Source: Acanthacorydalis orientalis
Lineage: Eukaryota > Arthropoda > Insecta > Megaloptera > Corydalidae
NCBI GenBank assembly: GCA_034766995.1
Contig: CM068322.1
Coordinates: 1,997,089 to 2,061,088, forward strand
Reading direction: 5' to 3'
DNA length: 64,000 nucleotides
Positions 22,431 to 33,004 of the stretch are shown here, piece after piece; the first letter of the stretch is position 1; each line of letters opens with the position of its first letter. Below the pieces are notes generated by a model that worked only from the letters and a program-made list of their open reading frames with translations, made no database searches and was not told where the DNA came from. The translations under genes were made by a program, and so were the position numbers.

Positions 22431-23398
22431 AAAAATAAACATATGGTCACATATGTTTGTTAAACATTGAATACTTAAACATTAAATACATTATGGAATA
22501 CAATTTTAAAAATACAATATAGATAACATATACTCAGTTATTTACTTCCTTTGAATTACGCCAGATTTATAAATCTTGGATTTACAATAGGTTAGAAATA
22601 ATATGTACTGAATATTGGTAGCTGAAATAGATAAATATTAAGACGCATGAATTTTGAAATTGAAATAAGAAACCTTTAATTGTTGATATGTTTCAAAAGA
22701 ATAGTTAGCGATCGTATATATCTAGTTTTTCCAACTACACAATGAATTATATATTTTAATAAAGTAGATTCTAAAGAAGAATGGCATAACTCAAAAGCAG
22801 TATCACAAATTTGATTAATATTTAAAATTTAAAACTAACACAAATTGAGTTATGAATATATATTTATTTTCAACTGTAATTTAAGTTTATTAACTTAATT
22901 ACTTAATAATTTTCTGATGACCTTTTTACAATGGAGTAAAATATTTTTAAAGATATGATTACAAAAGTGTTAATTGGGTCATTGTTGTAAAATAAGTTTG
23001 ATTTTTTTTTTTTTTATAATTTCTATGATTCATAATTTGTTAATTTAGAAAATTGTTGTTGGTTGTTTATTGAATTGAGTTCAAGTAAAAATAAATAACA
23101 ACTTACAATAATATAGTAAAGTGATTATTTGAATTATGTTCTTACGATGTCTTGAAGAAGATGTCCACTCGAACTAGTAGAGAACATCGAATGTTCCTAG
23201 TTTAACAGCGACAGTACTTTCTCAATAGACGATGTCGATTCGAACTGATGTAGAACACCGAATGTTGCTCAGTTGAACAGCGACAGTAATTTTCAGACCA
23301 GCAGATATTGTTTTGGATCTTCCAAGTTTAAAAGATTAAAATCAACCGTAGCAATACTTGCTTAAGAGCAATTTAATTGTATACGTTATTTGGAGATG
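22431..23398 (-). other. Non-coding interior of the LTR element
   Basis: About 970 bp, AT-rich, with stops in all frames and no gag, protease, RT or integrase motif. It holds a duplicated segment at 23145-23290 and an A-run near 23000. Too short for a coding region, so this is a TRIM/LARD-style passive element. Confidence 0.75.
23145..23290. repeat. Two-copy tandem repeat of about 75 bp
   Basis: GATGTCCACTCGAACTAGTAGAGAACATCGAATGTT... is followed by a diverged second copy GATGTCGATTCGAACTGATG...; both end near AACAGCGACAGTA. Confidence 0.8.
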
Positions 23399-23497
23399 AT
23401 CCCACTTCTGACACCATTTTTTATGTATGTAAAATTTATCCCAACTTCTGACACCAATTTTTATGTATATGAAATTTTTATCCCACTTCTGACACCA
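23399..23497 (-). other. Array of three tRNA primer-binding sites
   Basis: Minus strand copies at 23497-23480, 23456-23439 and 23416-23399, spaced 41 and 40 nt. The first and third read TGGTGTCAGAAGTGGGAT; the second has an extra T in the GTGGG part. The complement ends TGACACCA, which fits the 3' end of a tRNA beginning GTCAGAA, a leucine-tRNA-like acceptor (inference). The first site lies 7 nt from the LTR. Confidence 0.85.
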
Positions 23498-23504
23498 AAT
23501 TTTA

Positions 23505-24462
23505 TGTTATGGGTTAGTTGGATATAATTTTATACATAAATGATCTGCAGGTTTGAATGAACACAACAAATATCTATTTACTATTATTGTTTAATTGTTA
23601 CTAATGATGGATAGAACCACACGGGTTCTGTTACTTGACTGACTTTTGATTGTTACATGATTCTTGATAGTTACTTGATAGTTACTTGATATTGTTAACT
23701 TGAAATTGTTAACTTGAAATTGTTAACTTGAAATTGTTAACTTGAAATTGTTAACTTGAAATTGTTAACTTGAAATTGTTAACTTGAAATTGTTAACTTG
23801 AAATTGTTAACTTGAAATTGTTAACTTGAAATTGTTAACTTGAAATTGTTAACTTGAGATAGTTAACTTGAGATAGTTAACTTGAGATAGTTAACTTGAG
23901 ATAGTTAACTTGAGATAGTAACTTGAGATTGTAACTAGATTTGTAACTTTATTTTATGAATTCGTTTATAACTTGAATTATGAATTTGATTATATGATTT
24001 AATTTATGAACTTAAATAACAGCGCAGGCCTGAAGGGCCCCGCCCTCCAAGAGCACCGAGCATGTACGCTCGCGCTCAGAATACTGACTTTACATGAGTA
24101 CCGAATACTGACTACTACTGACTGAGTACTGAATAATACTGAGTACTGAATAATACTGAGTACTGAATAATACTGAGTACTGAATAATACTGACTTATGA
24201 GATCTCAACTACCGTTTATATACTGTTCTAAATGAAATAGTGCATTGTATTAAAGCGTGTGAACACAGATCACGACAGTACGTGAGAACAGTTTGATTAA
24301 GAAGAATACATTGATTAAATATTGACACGTCAGTTGAAATTTCATTAGTCATAACCGTGACCTAATTATAACAAGTGCAGCATTGTGACACATTTATGAA
24401 AAAGTACAGCTGAGTGACACAAAATTATGAACACGTGCAGCTGTGTGGGTGGATACATAACA
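23505..24462 (-). repeat. 5' LTR (958 bp)
   Basis: Same sequence and internal repeats as 21462-22419: 14-bp minisatellite at 23689-23928, 17-bp minisatellite at 24124-24191. This copy would carry the active promoter. Outside it lies ACTG. Confidence 0.92.
24189..24222 (-). promoter_or_regulatory. TATA box and initiator of the LTR promoter
   Basis: Minus strand TATATAAAC at 24222-24214 is followed by TCAGT at 24193-24189. The first T of the TATA box lies 31 nt upstream of the A of TCAGT, matching the canonical arthropod TATA-to-initiator spacing. The same arrangement exists in the 3' LTR at 22179-22146. Confidence 0.7.
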
Positions 24463-25575
24463 ACTGAATAAAATTAAATAAACATTTCTCAAATAAAAAG
24501 TATTTTATAACCTAATTTTTCATAATATACGGAAACAAATCAAATAAAATAACATTTTTATATATAAATTCAGTGATATAAATCTAAGAATATGCTCGTT
24601 GTCTTAAAAAAAGTCGTATTCTTAAGAAAATCGTATTCAGTCCACGAAAGTGTATAGCGAGACTATTATATTCCCCTGGGAATGAAAAATATATGGACGA
24701 AGCATTGTTGTTTGTATTGACTACATTGAGATGTTTAGACGTAAAAAGTGTATGTACAAGTAAACCGTTTTTCTATTGTCCGTGAACATTACCTACGTAC
24801 TGTAATATCCAAAAAAAAAATAAATATAGATGTCAATGCAATATTTCAAAACTCAGAAGAAATAATATTAAATCTGATATTTTTTATCATTTGAAAGTAT
24901 TCCGTTCTTCTTATATTTTGTATTAGCTTTCATTAAAAGCAACGATACATTTTATGTTTATAAAAATTTAAATTATATTAAGGCCAATAAAAAAAGTTTT
25001 TAAAATAAAAAAAGAGAATCGAAAAATTGTTGGACTTGAATTTCACTATAACTTTTCGTACTAATTAACACAAATACGGTAAAAGACAGGCTCACAAGAC
25101 TGTTAATTCTGATCGGAGCGTATGGTTGTTGAAATTTTCATTAAAAATTCATTGTAAATTCGTTTTTCCGAAAATTACATTATGAAAGTATGTGGATCCT
25201 CGATAGAATGCGAAACCTCAGTCGTATAAAACGCGTTCACGCTTGAAACCATTCGAACGATACACTCTTAAAAAAATATATAAATTTGTATGCGATTACG
25301 TAGACACAATTTTCGTATAAACTGGTTTTGTGAAATAAATTTTCATTTATTCATATACACACGCGCGTTAAAAATCCAGTTTTAGCGTCAGATTTATTTA
25401 TTTATGATTTATCACGAATGTGTAAAATATACGTTAATTTTTTTTATCAAAAATTACTGTAAATAATTTATAATCATGATCATGAGCTCGCTGTTGTACA
25501 ATAGATATAATAGTTATATTTGTTTTCATTACTATTTAAAATGCATTATTAAAATTTTCCGATTCTTTTATATGT

Positions 25576-25582
25576 ACATACA

Positions 25583-25660
<78 letters not shown>

Positions 25661-25662
25661 TA
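25576..25662. repeat. (TA)n microsatellite
   Basis: About 85 bp of TA with CATA and GTATA interruptions at its edges. Confidence 0.95.
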
Positions 25663-26845
25663 TACACTTTCTAATTTGATACCTAGAATGTAAGTTTAAT
25701 AATTTATATGATTTAAAATACTTGTTAATGATAATACTAAAGTATTTTTTGTAGTAGAATTATGTTTATATTTTCATTAAGGTTGTCCATGATAGCGTTT
25801 GGACCGTTACCAAATGTTGTAACGCAGATTTGCCTTCAGTACGCCGTAATCGTTCAACCAATTTACATGGAATTAAAAGTGTTTAACAGCTAAAAGTTGT
25901 GTTGGAAGAAAATTATTTAAATATTATTTTCAATTATGCTGTTTCTGATGTATTGCGATAATTAAAATAGTAAGTTACGTCAAAATGTTTACTATCGACC
26001 TCATTATGCAGCAAAATATTATAACATAGATATACTTCAAATCAAAGTAGTTGAAATGCCACCAAAATCATTAGTTAGCTTTTTTTATTATAGATTTTTA
26101 TGATGTGTCTTATTCCAGCGAAAGTTGAAAATAAGAAAAGTTGAATTAGAGGTAACATATTTTAACTAATTTTCTTTGTTTGCAAAATAGTTAATATGTG
26201 CTTTTAAAAAGAGATACCACTTATTTTCAATTATGTGTACATTTTTCTTTTTTCCATTTTTTTTTTGAAAAAAAGAAGTGATCATAATAATGATGCCGTC
26301 TTATTGTAACATTATCCATAAATGAATTTTATTAAATTTATCTATTAATGTCGTAAGTAATATTATATGAATGATTATTTTTAATAATTATTAAGTTAAT
26401 TACAATACATTATTTGAAATGCAGATACAGGGTAGATACACTAACAGATAAAAAATTATGAATCTTAACTAATGATAAATTTGTATTTATCGAAGGTAAG
26501 TAAGGAAATATTTGATAATGATTTTTATTAAGTAAATAATTTAGGCATTTGATAAAAATATAATAAAATATTTAAAATTAATAAATATTAAAACATAATA
26601 AGTAAAAAAATCGAAGAAATTAATAACGTTTGAAATAAAAGAAAACTATACGGTATACGGTATGATTTAATTTCACTGATTGAAGGAAATATAACATCAA
26701 CTATTTACATCGATATTAAATTCGAACGTACGAATATTAAAAATGAGTTTATCCTCCCATTTCTCTTTATCTGCTAATATAGTTTTCTATAATTACAATT
26801 CATATACTATAGTCTATTTCACAAATGCACATCAAACGTTGAGAA

Positions 26846-26847
<2 letters not shown>

Positions 26848-26899
<52 letters not shown>
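26848..26899. repeat. (TA)n microsatellite
   Basis: Pure TA array of about 52 bp. Confidence 0.95.
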
Positions 26900-26901
<2 letters not shown>

Positions 26902-27468
26902 CGTTAAAAATCATTGAGTGCATAAACTCTTATTGTCGTTGAATCATAGAGAGCAAAATAAATAAAAAGAATATAAAAGAAGTAATAACTTCAACAAAAA
27001 TAGATGTAGTATGGAATAAACGAGATAAAGATAAGGCACTCTATTTAAATGTGTTTTCTTGGCAAGTATCTTAATCCTTCCATTAGAACAAAAACGGTAC
27101 GAGAGGAGTCTCTCTTGTTTTATTTTTAATTCAAATGAATGGCGCTGTTCGAGTTCTCGTATAAATTAAATACTTCAACTTTAACCAGAACTTTAAGCGG
27201 GTGATTTAATTAGAATATGAACGAAGTATATCGCGCACTCTGTGACGTTTAACATCGAGTCATTAACTTGTGCACGTTTCAATTATTCAAACGTGAAATA
27301 TTAACTTGTGGCATATTTTGTTTTCGTTTTCTTAAAACGGAAACTTGTGAATGTTCGTAACATCAAGCGTCGATTGATTTTATATTAAACAGATACTTTA
27401 CTGGTATTGTATTTTTTGCCGCTGTTATTATTATACTGAGCTCTCTTAAGCCGATTAAAATAGTTGAA

Positions 27469-27473
<5 letters not shown>

Positions 27474-27503
<30 letters not shown>

Positions 27504-27518
27504 ACATATATGTATGTG

Positions 27519-27557
<39 letters not shown>

Positions 27558-27594
27558 GTATGTATGTATGTATATATATATATATATATATAAA

Positions 27595-27652
<58 letters not shown>

Positions 27653-27670
27653 CATATATGTATACATATA

Positions 27671-27737
<67 letters not shown>
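27474..27737. repeat. 264-bp compound TA/GTATA array
   Basis: The longest simple-sequence block in the window: TA with GTATACATA, GTATGTATG and CACATACA interruptions. Long open frames cross it on both strands but they encode only Tyr/Ile repeats. It runs straight into the left end of the mariner at 27740. Confidence 0.95.
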
Positions 27738-27739
<2 letters not shown>

Positions 27740-27740
<1 letters not shown>

Positions 27741-29026
27741 CTCGAGTCATAAGTAATTTCCGTTCCTGGGAACAAAGTGTAACAATGTATTTATCATCAT
27801 AATGACACATGATATTTGACAGGTCAGAACCTGGTTGGAGTAAAGAAATATCCTTTATTCTTATCACGGCAGTGGTAGCGTAGGTATTGAAATAAAATAA
27901 CAAGTTTTTAAACCCTGAAATAGAGGGATTGAAAGTGCATATTAGACACGTTATGTTTTGGGAGTTCAAGCAGAGGAGTAATGCTACAGAGACATGGAAA
28001 GAAATATGCACTGTTTGTAGTCAAAGTGCCATAACTGACCGGCAAGTATGAAATTGATTTGCGAAATTTCATTTTGGTGATATGTTATTGAAAGATGAAC
28101 TCGGACCAGGAAGCGCATCAGACTTTGATGATGACGCTTTAAAATCATTGGTGGAATGCAACCTACGGTAAAGTACTCGGGAATTAGCAAAGAAGCTAAG
28201 CACGTCACAGTCTACCATATCCCGCCAGTTATAAAGATAGGAAAAGTCAGCAAGCTGGGTGTTCGGGTTCCACACGCTCTTAGTGAAAAGAACAAAGTGG
28301 ATCGCTTATCCATAGTGACAAGTCTTCTTTCACGACAGAGAAATGACCGGTTTCTTAATAATATCATAATAGGCGATGAAAAATGGGTCAAATACGACAA
28401 TGTCTAACGAAAAATGCAGCGGAGTGACATGGATAAATCTCCATAACCGACCCCAAAGCTGAACTTCATGGAAAGAAAGTATTGTTGTGCGTGTAATGGG
28501 ATTGTCGCCATATTATTCATTTCGAGTTCTTAAACAGCAACGAAACATTATATGCAAATTTATACGCTCAGAAGCTACAGCGTGTCCATCAAAGTGTAAT
28601 CTAAAAGCACCCTGTGCTCGGCAATAGGAGAAATGTTGTTTTCCTCTACGACAACTTAAGACCGCATACAGCAAGAATAACACGGGATAAAATTTTGGAG
28701 CTTGGTTGGTCTGTTTTACTCCACCCACCATACTCATTTGAATTTGTACCAACCGATTATTACCTTTTCCGATCTCTGCAACATACTTTGATAGGGAAAC
28801 ATTATTTAATGAAAACCAAGTTCGAGAGTTCATCAACAACTTTTTCATATCAAAACCAGCAGAATTTTACTCAAAGAGTATTTAAGAGTCAGGTAGCTTT
28901 TCGGTAAATGACAACAGGTCATTGCAAATAATGGTGAATATATAATTAATTAAGATATAATTGTTAGTTTTTTTATTGACCAATAAAATTGATATGCTAC
29001 AACAAAAATTTATATATGACTCCACA
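27740..29026 (+). mobile_element. cecropia-type mariner, full length, decayed
   Basis: TA lies at 27738-27739 and 29027-29028. The left end GCTCGAGTCATAAGTAATTT and the reversed right end TGTGGAGTCATATATAAATT share GAGTCATA and further matches. The 1287-bp length equals a complete mariner. The ends are considerably diverged, so the copy is old. Confidence 0.7.
27925..28910 (+). pseudogene. mariner transposase pseudogene (cecropia/Hsmar1-like)
   Basis: Opens near 27925 with [19 protein letters not shown], the first helix-turn-helix. Then come DELGPGSASDFDDDALK and STRELAKKLSTSQSTISRQL (second helix-turn-helix) and GKVSKLGVRVPHALSEKNK, with VRVPHAL for the usual WVPHEL. The catalytic residues are IIGDEKWVKYDN (first Asp, near 28375), FLYDNLRPHTAR (second, near 28650) and PTDYYLFRSLQ (third, near 28755). 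The last two are separated by 34 residues, the mariner D34D signature, and are preserved. The reading frame changes between the first and second Asp, and several stops intervene, so no functional protein is possible. Confidence 0.8.
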
Positions 29027-29109
29027 TAATATATACAGGTGTCTTAAAAATGAATAAACATTTTAAAAGTCCATAAACCTCTTAATTTTATTTCATTTTT
29101 AGATAAAAC

Positions 29110-30010
29110 GGATTTAAAATAATGGCTGATCTTAGACTAAACTTCGAAAAAAGGAAGTTTGTTGTGAAGTGCTACTGGAAGGGTTAAGACAGTTTAGAAA
29201 GAAGTTTCAAACAGATTCACCTACGTGACTTACCATTATTCGTACTAGAGACAAGTTTGAAGCAGATGGAACTGTTCAAGACATCTATAAGCAGCGTTTT
29301 GGAAGACCGCAAACATGCACAAAATGAGAAAGAGTAGAAGATTTCCAAGGAAATCATTTCAGTAAGCGGATTATGAGACAAAAAAATTCCAAATCGAGCG
29401 CCAATCGTATTTTGAAGCATTCCTATTGGGAATGTTACATTCCAATATTATTCCACGCTTCCAATGAAGATGTAGCCCACCGGAGAATGGAGTTTTGTGA
29501 GTAGTACTTAGCAGAAGACGTAAAGTTTTCAAACAAGATTGTTTGGAGCGATGAAGCGCCTCTTAAATTAAACGTCTCAATTAATCGCTACAATTGCAGC
29601 TACTGAGAATCTGCATGTTACGGAATAACATCATGTTATTTTATTATGAGTTACATTTTGGTGTGAATTATCAGCAAGTGGTTTAATTAGACCATACTTT
29701 TTTATAGCACTGTGACTGGTGCTGTTTACTTGAATCTTCTGAAAAATTTGTCATATCAGACATTCGTGACGTGTTTAGGAATTAGAAGGACTTTTATTTC
29801 CAATAAAGTGTTGTGCTTTCCTACTACTATCGTGATGTTAGTGCCTGTCTTGATGAAAATTTGACAAACAGATGGATTGTACGTAGAGGTCGCAGTGAAT
29901 ACCTCCGTGCTCCCCAAACTTCACACCAATAACTTTTTTATTGGAACTTCTCAAAGATAAAGTTTATGGTACTCACCGATTCTTTCTCACGAGTTCCTTT
30001 CCTTTTTTGA
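29110..30010 (+). pseudogene. Tc1/mariner-superfamily transposase pseudogene (second lineage)
   Basis: Begins near 29130 with NFEKRKFVVKCYWKG (N-terminal helix-turn-helix seen in a widespread arthropod lineage). Then come TRDKFEADGTV-like sequence, PIGNVTFQYY and [12 protein letters not shown] near 29530 (first catalytic Asp), followed by [16 protein letters not shown] and VTGAVYLNLL follow near 29680-29740, then YRDVSACLDENL and RWIVRRG near 29830. The end matches the third block (WGTLKDKVY-like, here WNFSKIKFMVL). Every part is present in the right order but in shifting frames with many stops. It starts only about 90 bp after the preceding mariner. No terminal repeats were established. Confidence 0.68.
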
Positions 30011-30819
30011 TATTTTTTTTATCTTTCATGATTTTGCTGTACTTTAGTGGTCTAAAAGTGAAGGCAATGCTATTGAAAATAATAAATGATAATTTATTAA
30101 TCATTTGGGACCAGAAAAAAAATAAATTTAAGAGGTGAAAGAATGCATCATTTGTGAAAGTGAATTAACACAGATATAACACATGATATAACACAGTTTC
30201 CAAACTGTATTATATCATATTATGATTGTAGGATACAATATGTAACTAACAACAATATTAATAATTAAAAGATAATGATTGGTTCATCAGTGGATAAAAT
30301 TATTTATAAAAATAAACTACTAATATTTATTTCTTTTCTTTTTGAGAAAAAAAAATGATTATAACATTTGGAAGTAGTTCATTACATGTATATTAAATTT
30401 CAAGTAAAAATTAATCACTGAGTACACTTTTTATACCTACTAATTGTTTCTGACAATTCATAATGAACAATAATTATAAATAGCTAATTGAAACAAAAAA
30501 AAATCAATGTTTTTCTCCGAAACAATCTTTTGAAAACTGAATAGATTCATTATCATATGTTTACTTCTGTTTTCAATTTTAGAATGATTAGCTAAGTTAA
30601 TTAAAATCCAAGCTCAAGTAAATTATTATTACTTTGATCATCATTGACATAACTATAATTCAATATTAGTAATTAGTAATTCTTTTTCACAAAATTTTTT
30701 TGAACTATGGGAGATATCAATGAAATAATCAATCATTTTATTTCAGTTGTCACTGTAAAAAAATATTGATGTCAAAAATAACGTGATATAAAAAAGGATG
30801 AACCCTATCACTCTTATTG

Positions 30820-30870
<51 letters not shown>

Positions 30871-31173
30871 TTGAATGAATTTCTGTGTTTTATACATACA
30901 TAGGCACATATTTATGCGTTTTTATTTACTGCAAAGTATTTTTGCAACAGAAACCATGATTATCAATCAACAAAATTAGTATCTGTATTTTGTGTTAAAT
31001 ATTTAAATTTCCATTTGTTATTTTCGACTGGCAAGATTAAAATTAATCAAGCGCTGGAATTATATTCGATATTATTCTATAACTTCATAGTGAAATAAAT
31101 TTTATTTTGTACATATGGAAATATGTTTAAACATGATTATATTTTATACTGAAAATATAGTGGTTATTTAATA
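30011..31173. other. Non-coding AT-rich DNA
   Basis: Holds one TA/TG microsatellite near 30818. Otherwise nothing recognisable. Confidence 0.6.
30818..30870. repeat. (TA)n(TG)n microsatellite
   Basis: About 20 bp TA then about 24 bp TG, ending GTATGTATG. Confidence 0.95.
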
Positions 31174-32094
31174 CGAGGTCAGACAATTAAGTAATGCGAC
31201 AAAATTCAAAAATCGAGTATATTTAAAAATTAAGGTACATCGCTGCAATCCCCTTCAAAGTAGTCCCCTCCCGCATCTATACACTTATTCCAGCGAGTTT
31301 TCCAGTTTTCGTAACAATTCTGGAACACTTCTTGTGGGACCTCTCCGAGTACCCTCGTCACAGATCCTTGGATATCTTCAACGGAGTCAAAATGTCGACC
31401 TTTGACGAATTTTTTCATATGGGGGAATAGGAAAAAGTCGCAAGGTGACATATCCGGTGAATAGGGTGGTTGTGGTAACGTTGCGATGCCTTTAGACGCC
31501 AAAAACTGAGAGACACTGAACGCACTGTGACAGGGAGCATTGTCGTGATGCAGAACCCAAGTCTTCGCGATCTCTGGACGCACTCTGAGCACCCTTTTTC
31601 GTAATTTTTCGAGCACATTGCGGTAGAATACTTGATTATGGTTTGTCCAGGTGGTACGAACTCTTTGTGAACCACCCCTTTGCTGTCGAAGAAGCAAATC
31701 AACATGGTTTTCACTTTGGACTTGCTCATTCTCGCCTTCTTTGGCCTTGGTGCTCCAGGGGACAGCCACTGTTGGCTTTGTCGTTTAGTTTCGGGGTCAT
31801 ATTGAAAGAACCAACTTTCATCACCAGTAATAACTCGATCGAGAATAGTAGGATCACTTTCAACCTGCTCGAGACAATCTTATCTAAATTTCTCTGTTAC
31901 ATTTTCGTGACATGCACTACTCGCGCTTTGTTACAAAACACTAAACAGCTGGCGAAGAAATGATCGTACGAGGGTGGTCAAGGTCTCAATCGAGAGAGTA
32001 GGGATCTGCTATTACGGTGGCGGAGTTACAGGTTCGCAGTGTTACCACAGGCCGAGAAAAAAAATCGGTCGCATTATTTAATTGTCTGATCTCG
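31174..32094 (-). mobile_element. mariner deletion copy, 921 bp
   Basis: TA at 31172-31173 and 32095-32096. Terminal inverted repeats begin CGAGGTCAGACAATTAAGTA on the left and, reversed, CGAGATCAGACAATTAAATA on the right. It is a close relative of the copy at 37173-38095, in the opposite orientation. Too short for a complete mariner (about 1.3 kb), with the missing part near the transposase N-terminus. Confidence 0.92.
31230..31913 (-). pseudogene. mariner transposase lacking its DNA-binding domain
   Basis: The start codon is at 31913 (MSRKCNREI then TAG at 31886-31884). After the deletion point the sequence resumes at DCLEQVESDP and keeps ITGDESWFFQYD (first Asp), LHHDNAPCHSAF (second) and YSPDMSPCDFFLFP (third), the last two 34 residues apart. 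A one-base deletion relative to the 37173 copy, in the segment after PPGQT (31643-31640), shifts the frame. At the C-terminus it retains YENWKTRW, where the sister copy has a stop. Both helix-turn-helix motifs are missing, so even a repaired frame could not bind the ends. Confidence 0.88.
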
Positions 32095-32096
32095 TA

Positions 32097-32641
32097 ATTT
32101 AAAACAAATTATTACAAATTGCGTTTATTTAGAGAAAAAATTAAAATCATATTACGGTTTTTTGATTATATAAAGTGTATGTTAAATATTTTTAATTGTT
32201 ATTAACTAAATTGTGGAAAAATCAATAGTTATGTAGTGAAATTTTTACTAAAAATACAGGAAATTATTACAGGAAGATCGTATTAATGTAAAAATTAAAA
32301 ATAATTTGTTGAGAGTAAAAATTAAAAATATTTTGAAATAAAAATTTATTTATTAAAAAAATGTCAATTAATGGAGAAACGAGTAATAGAGTTAGAATAT
32401 TTACAAAAATGTAAATAATAATAATTATCTAATAAAAATGCTGTTAACAAATAAGTTACAAGTAAAATAATTGGATAACAATCTTTTTAAAATTATTCTA
32501 TTATTAACTCTATACCATTTTCACTTAAAAATGTTTAGCTAAACTTGTTAATAAAAAATAATAGATAAATTAGCAGGAAAGTAGATTGCAAACGAAATAA
32601 ATTAGAGATACAAATTGAATAATAAAAAAAACAATTACCGT
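32097..32641. other. Non-coding AT-rich DNA
   Basis: Very AT-rich, nothing recognisable. Confidence 0.6.
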
Positions 32642-32660
32642 AGCATAGCTGTGCTATGCT
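32642..32660. repeat. Perfect short hairpin downstream of the endonuclease fragment
   Basis: AGCATAGC, loop TGT, GCTATGCT. It lies about 125 bp beyond the stop codon of the minus-strand endonuclease fragment, where a rolling-circle (Helitron/Helentron) element would carry its 3' hairpin. Confidence 0.6.
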
Positions 32661-32785
32661 GCAAGATTTTAAACGTAGAACTATGTCTGGGGCTGCATAG
32701 TAAATGAAAACCATGAGTATTCTAGATTAAACATTTATTTTGTTTTGTTAGTGACAGTTTCTACAGGTAAAGGTGGAATTAATTC

Positions 32786-33004
32786 TTAGACCACGAGTAA
32801 TGGGCGATGATAGGAGAAGTATGAGATGTGGTGAGTGAATCTGGGTCCTTCCAAATGTTTCACAAAGATTATATCTATACAGAATCCGTCGGGAGTGGTT
32901 GGTTCTTTGAATAATGCGAGTTGTAGCCCAAATATATCTCGCATGAAGTTTAGAAATTGAGAGGTCGGGCGAAGCGAAATTTCACTCTCGCGCGTGGCCT
33001 TCAA
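32786..33004 (-). pseudogene. Endonuclease/exonuclease/phosphatase-type domain, C-terminal fragment
   Basis: The open frame holds FLNFMRDIFGLQLALFKEP, then TTPDGFCIDIIFVKHL, then HHISYFSYHRPLLVV, and a stop. This order (helix, T-x3-C/T-IDxxF, SYHRPL) is the C-terminal end of the AP-endonuclease-like domain found in LINEs and at the C-terminus of Helentron helicases. I favour Helentron, because nothing RT-like follows and a hairpin lies downstream, but a LINE origin cannot be excluded. The frame upstream of the fragment is not recognisable. Confidence 0.55.

Larger units (their letters stand above)
21374..24462 (-). mobile_element. Non-autonomous LTR retrotransposon with extended 3' end
   Basis: Read on the minus strand: 5' LTR (24462-23505), three tandem primer-binding sites (23497-23399), about 1 kb of non-coding interior, polypurine tract (22430-22420), 3' LTR (22419-21462), then an 88-bp tail repeating the first two primer-site modules (21461-21374). 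The LTRs begin TGTTATG and end CATAACA and are offset by exactly 2043 bp throughout, with no difference noticed on reading. The direct repeat ACTG lies at 21370-21373 and 24463-24466, outside the tail on one side and outside the 5' LTR on the other. No gag or pol similarity was found, so it must depend on proteins from another element. The primer site suggests a gypsy or BEL type helper. Identical LTRs imply a recent insertion or later conversion. Confidence 0.87.
24463..27473. other. Non-coding AT-rich DNA
   Basis: No gene or element recognised. Holds TA arrays at 25576-25662 and 26848-26899. Confidence 0.65.

Noticed and set aside
21440..24466. Tandem 2.04-kb segmental duplication
   Set aside because: The repeated blocks begin TGTTATG and end CATAACA, with a primer site and a polypurine tract at the inner edges, so they are LTRs of one element and not a plain duplication.
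27363..28011. Long overlapping open frames on both strands
   Set aside because: They consist mostly of Tyr/Ile codons from the TA array; the non-repeat part on the minus strand is antisense to the mariner transposase.
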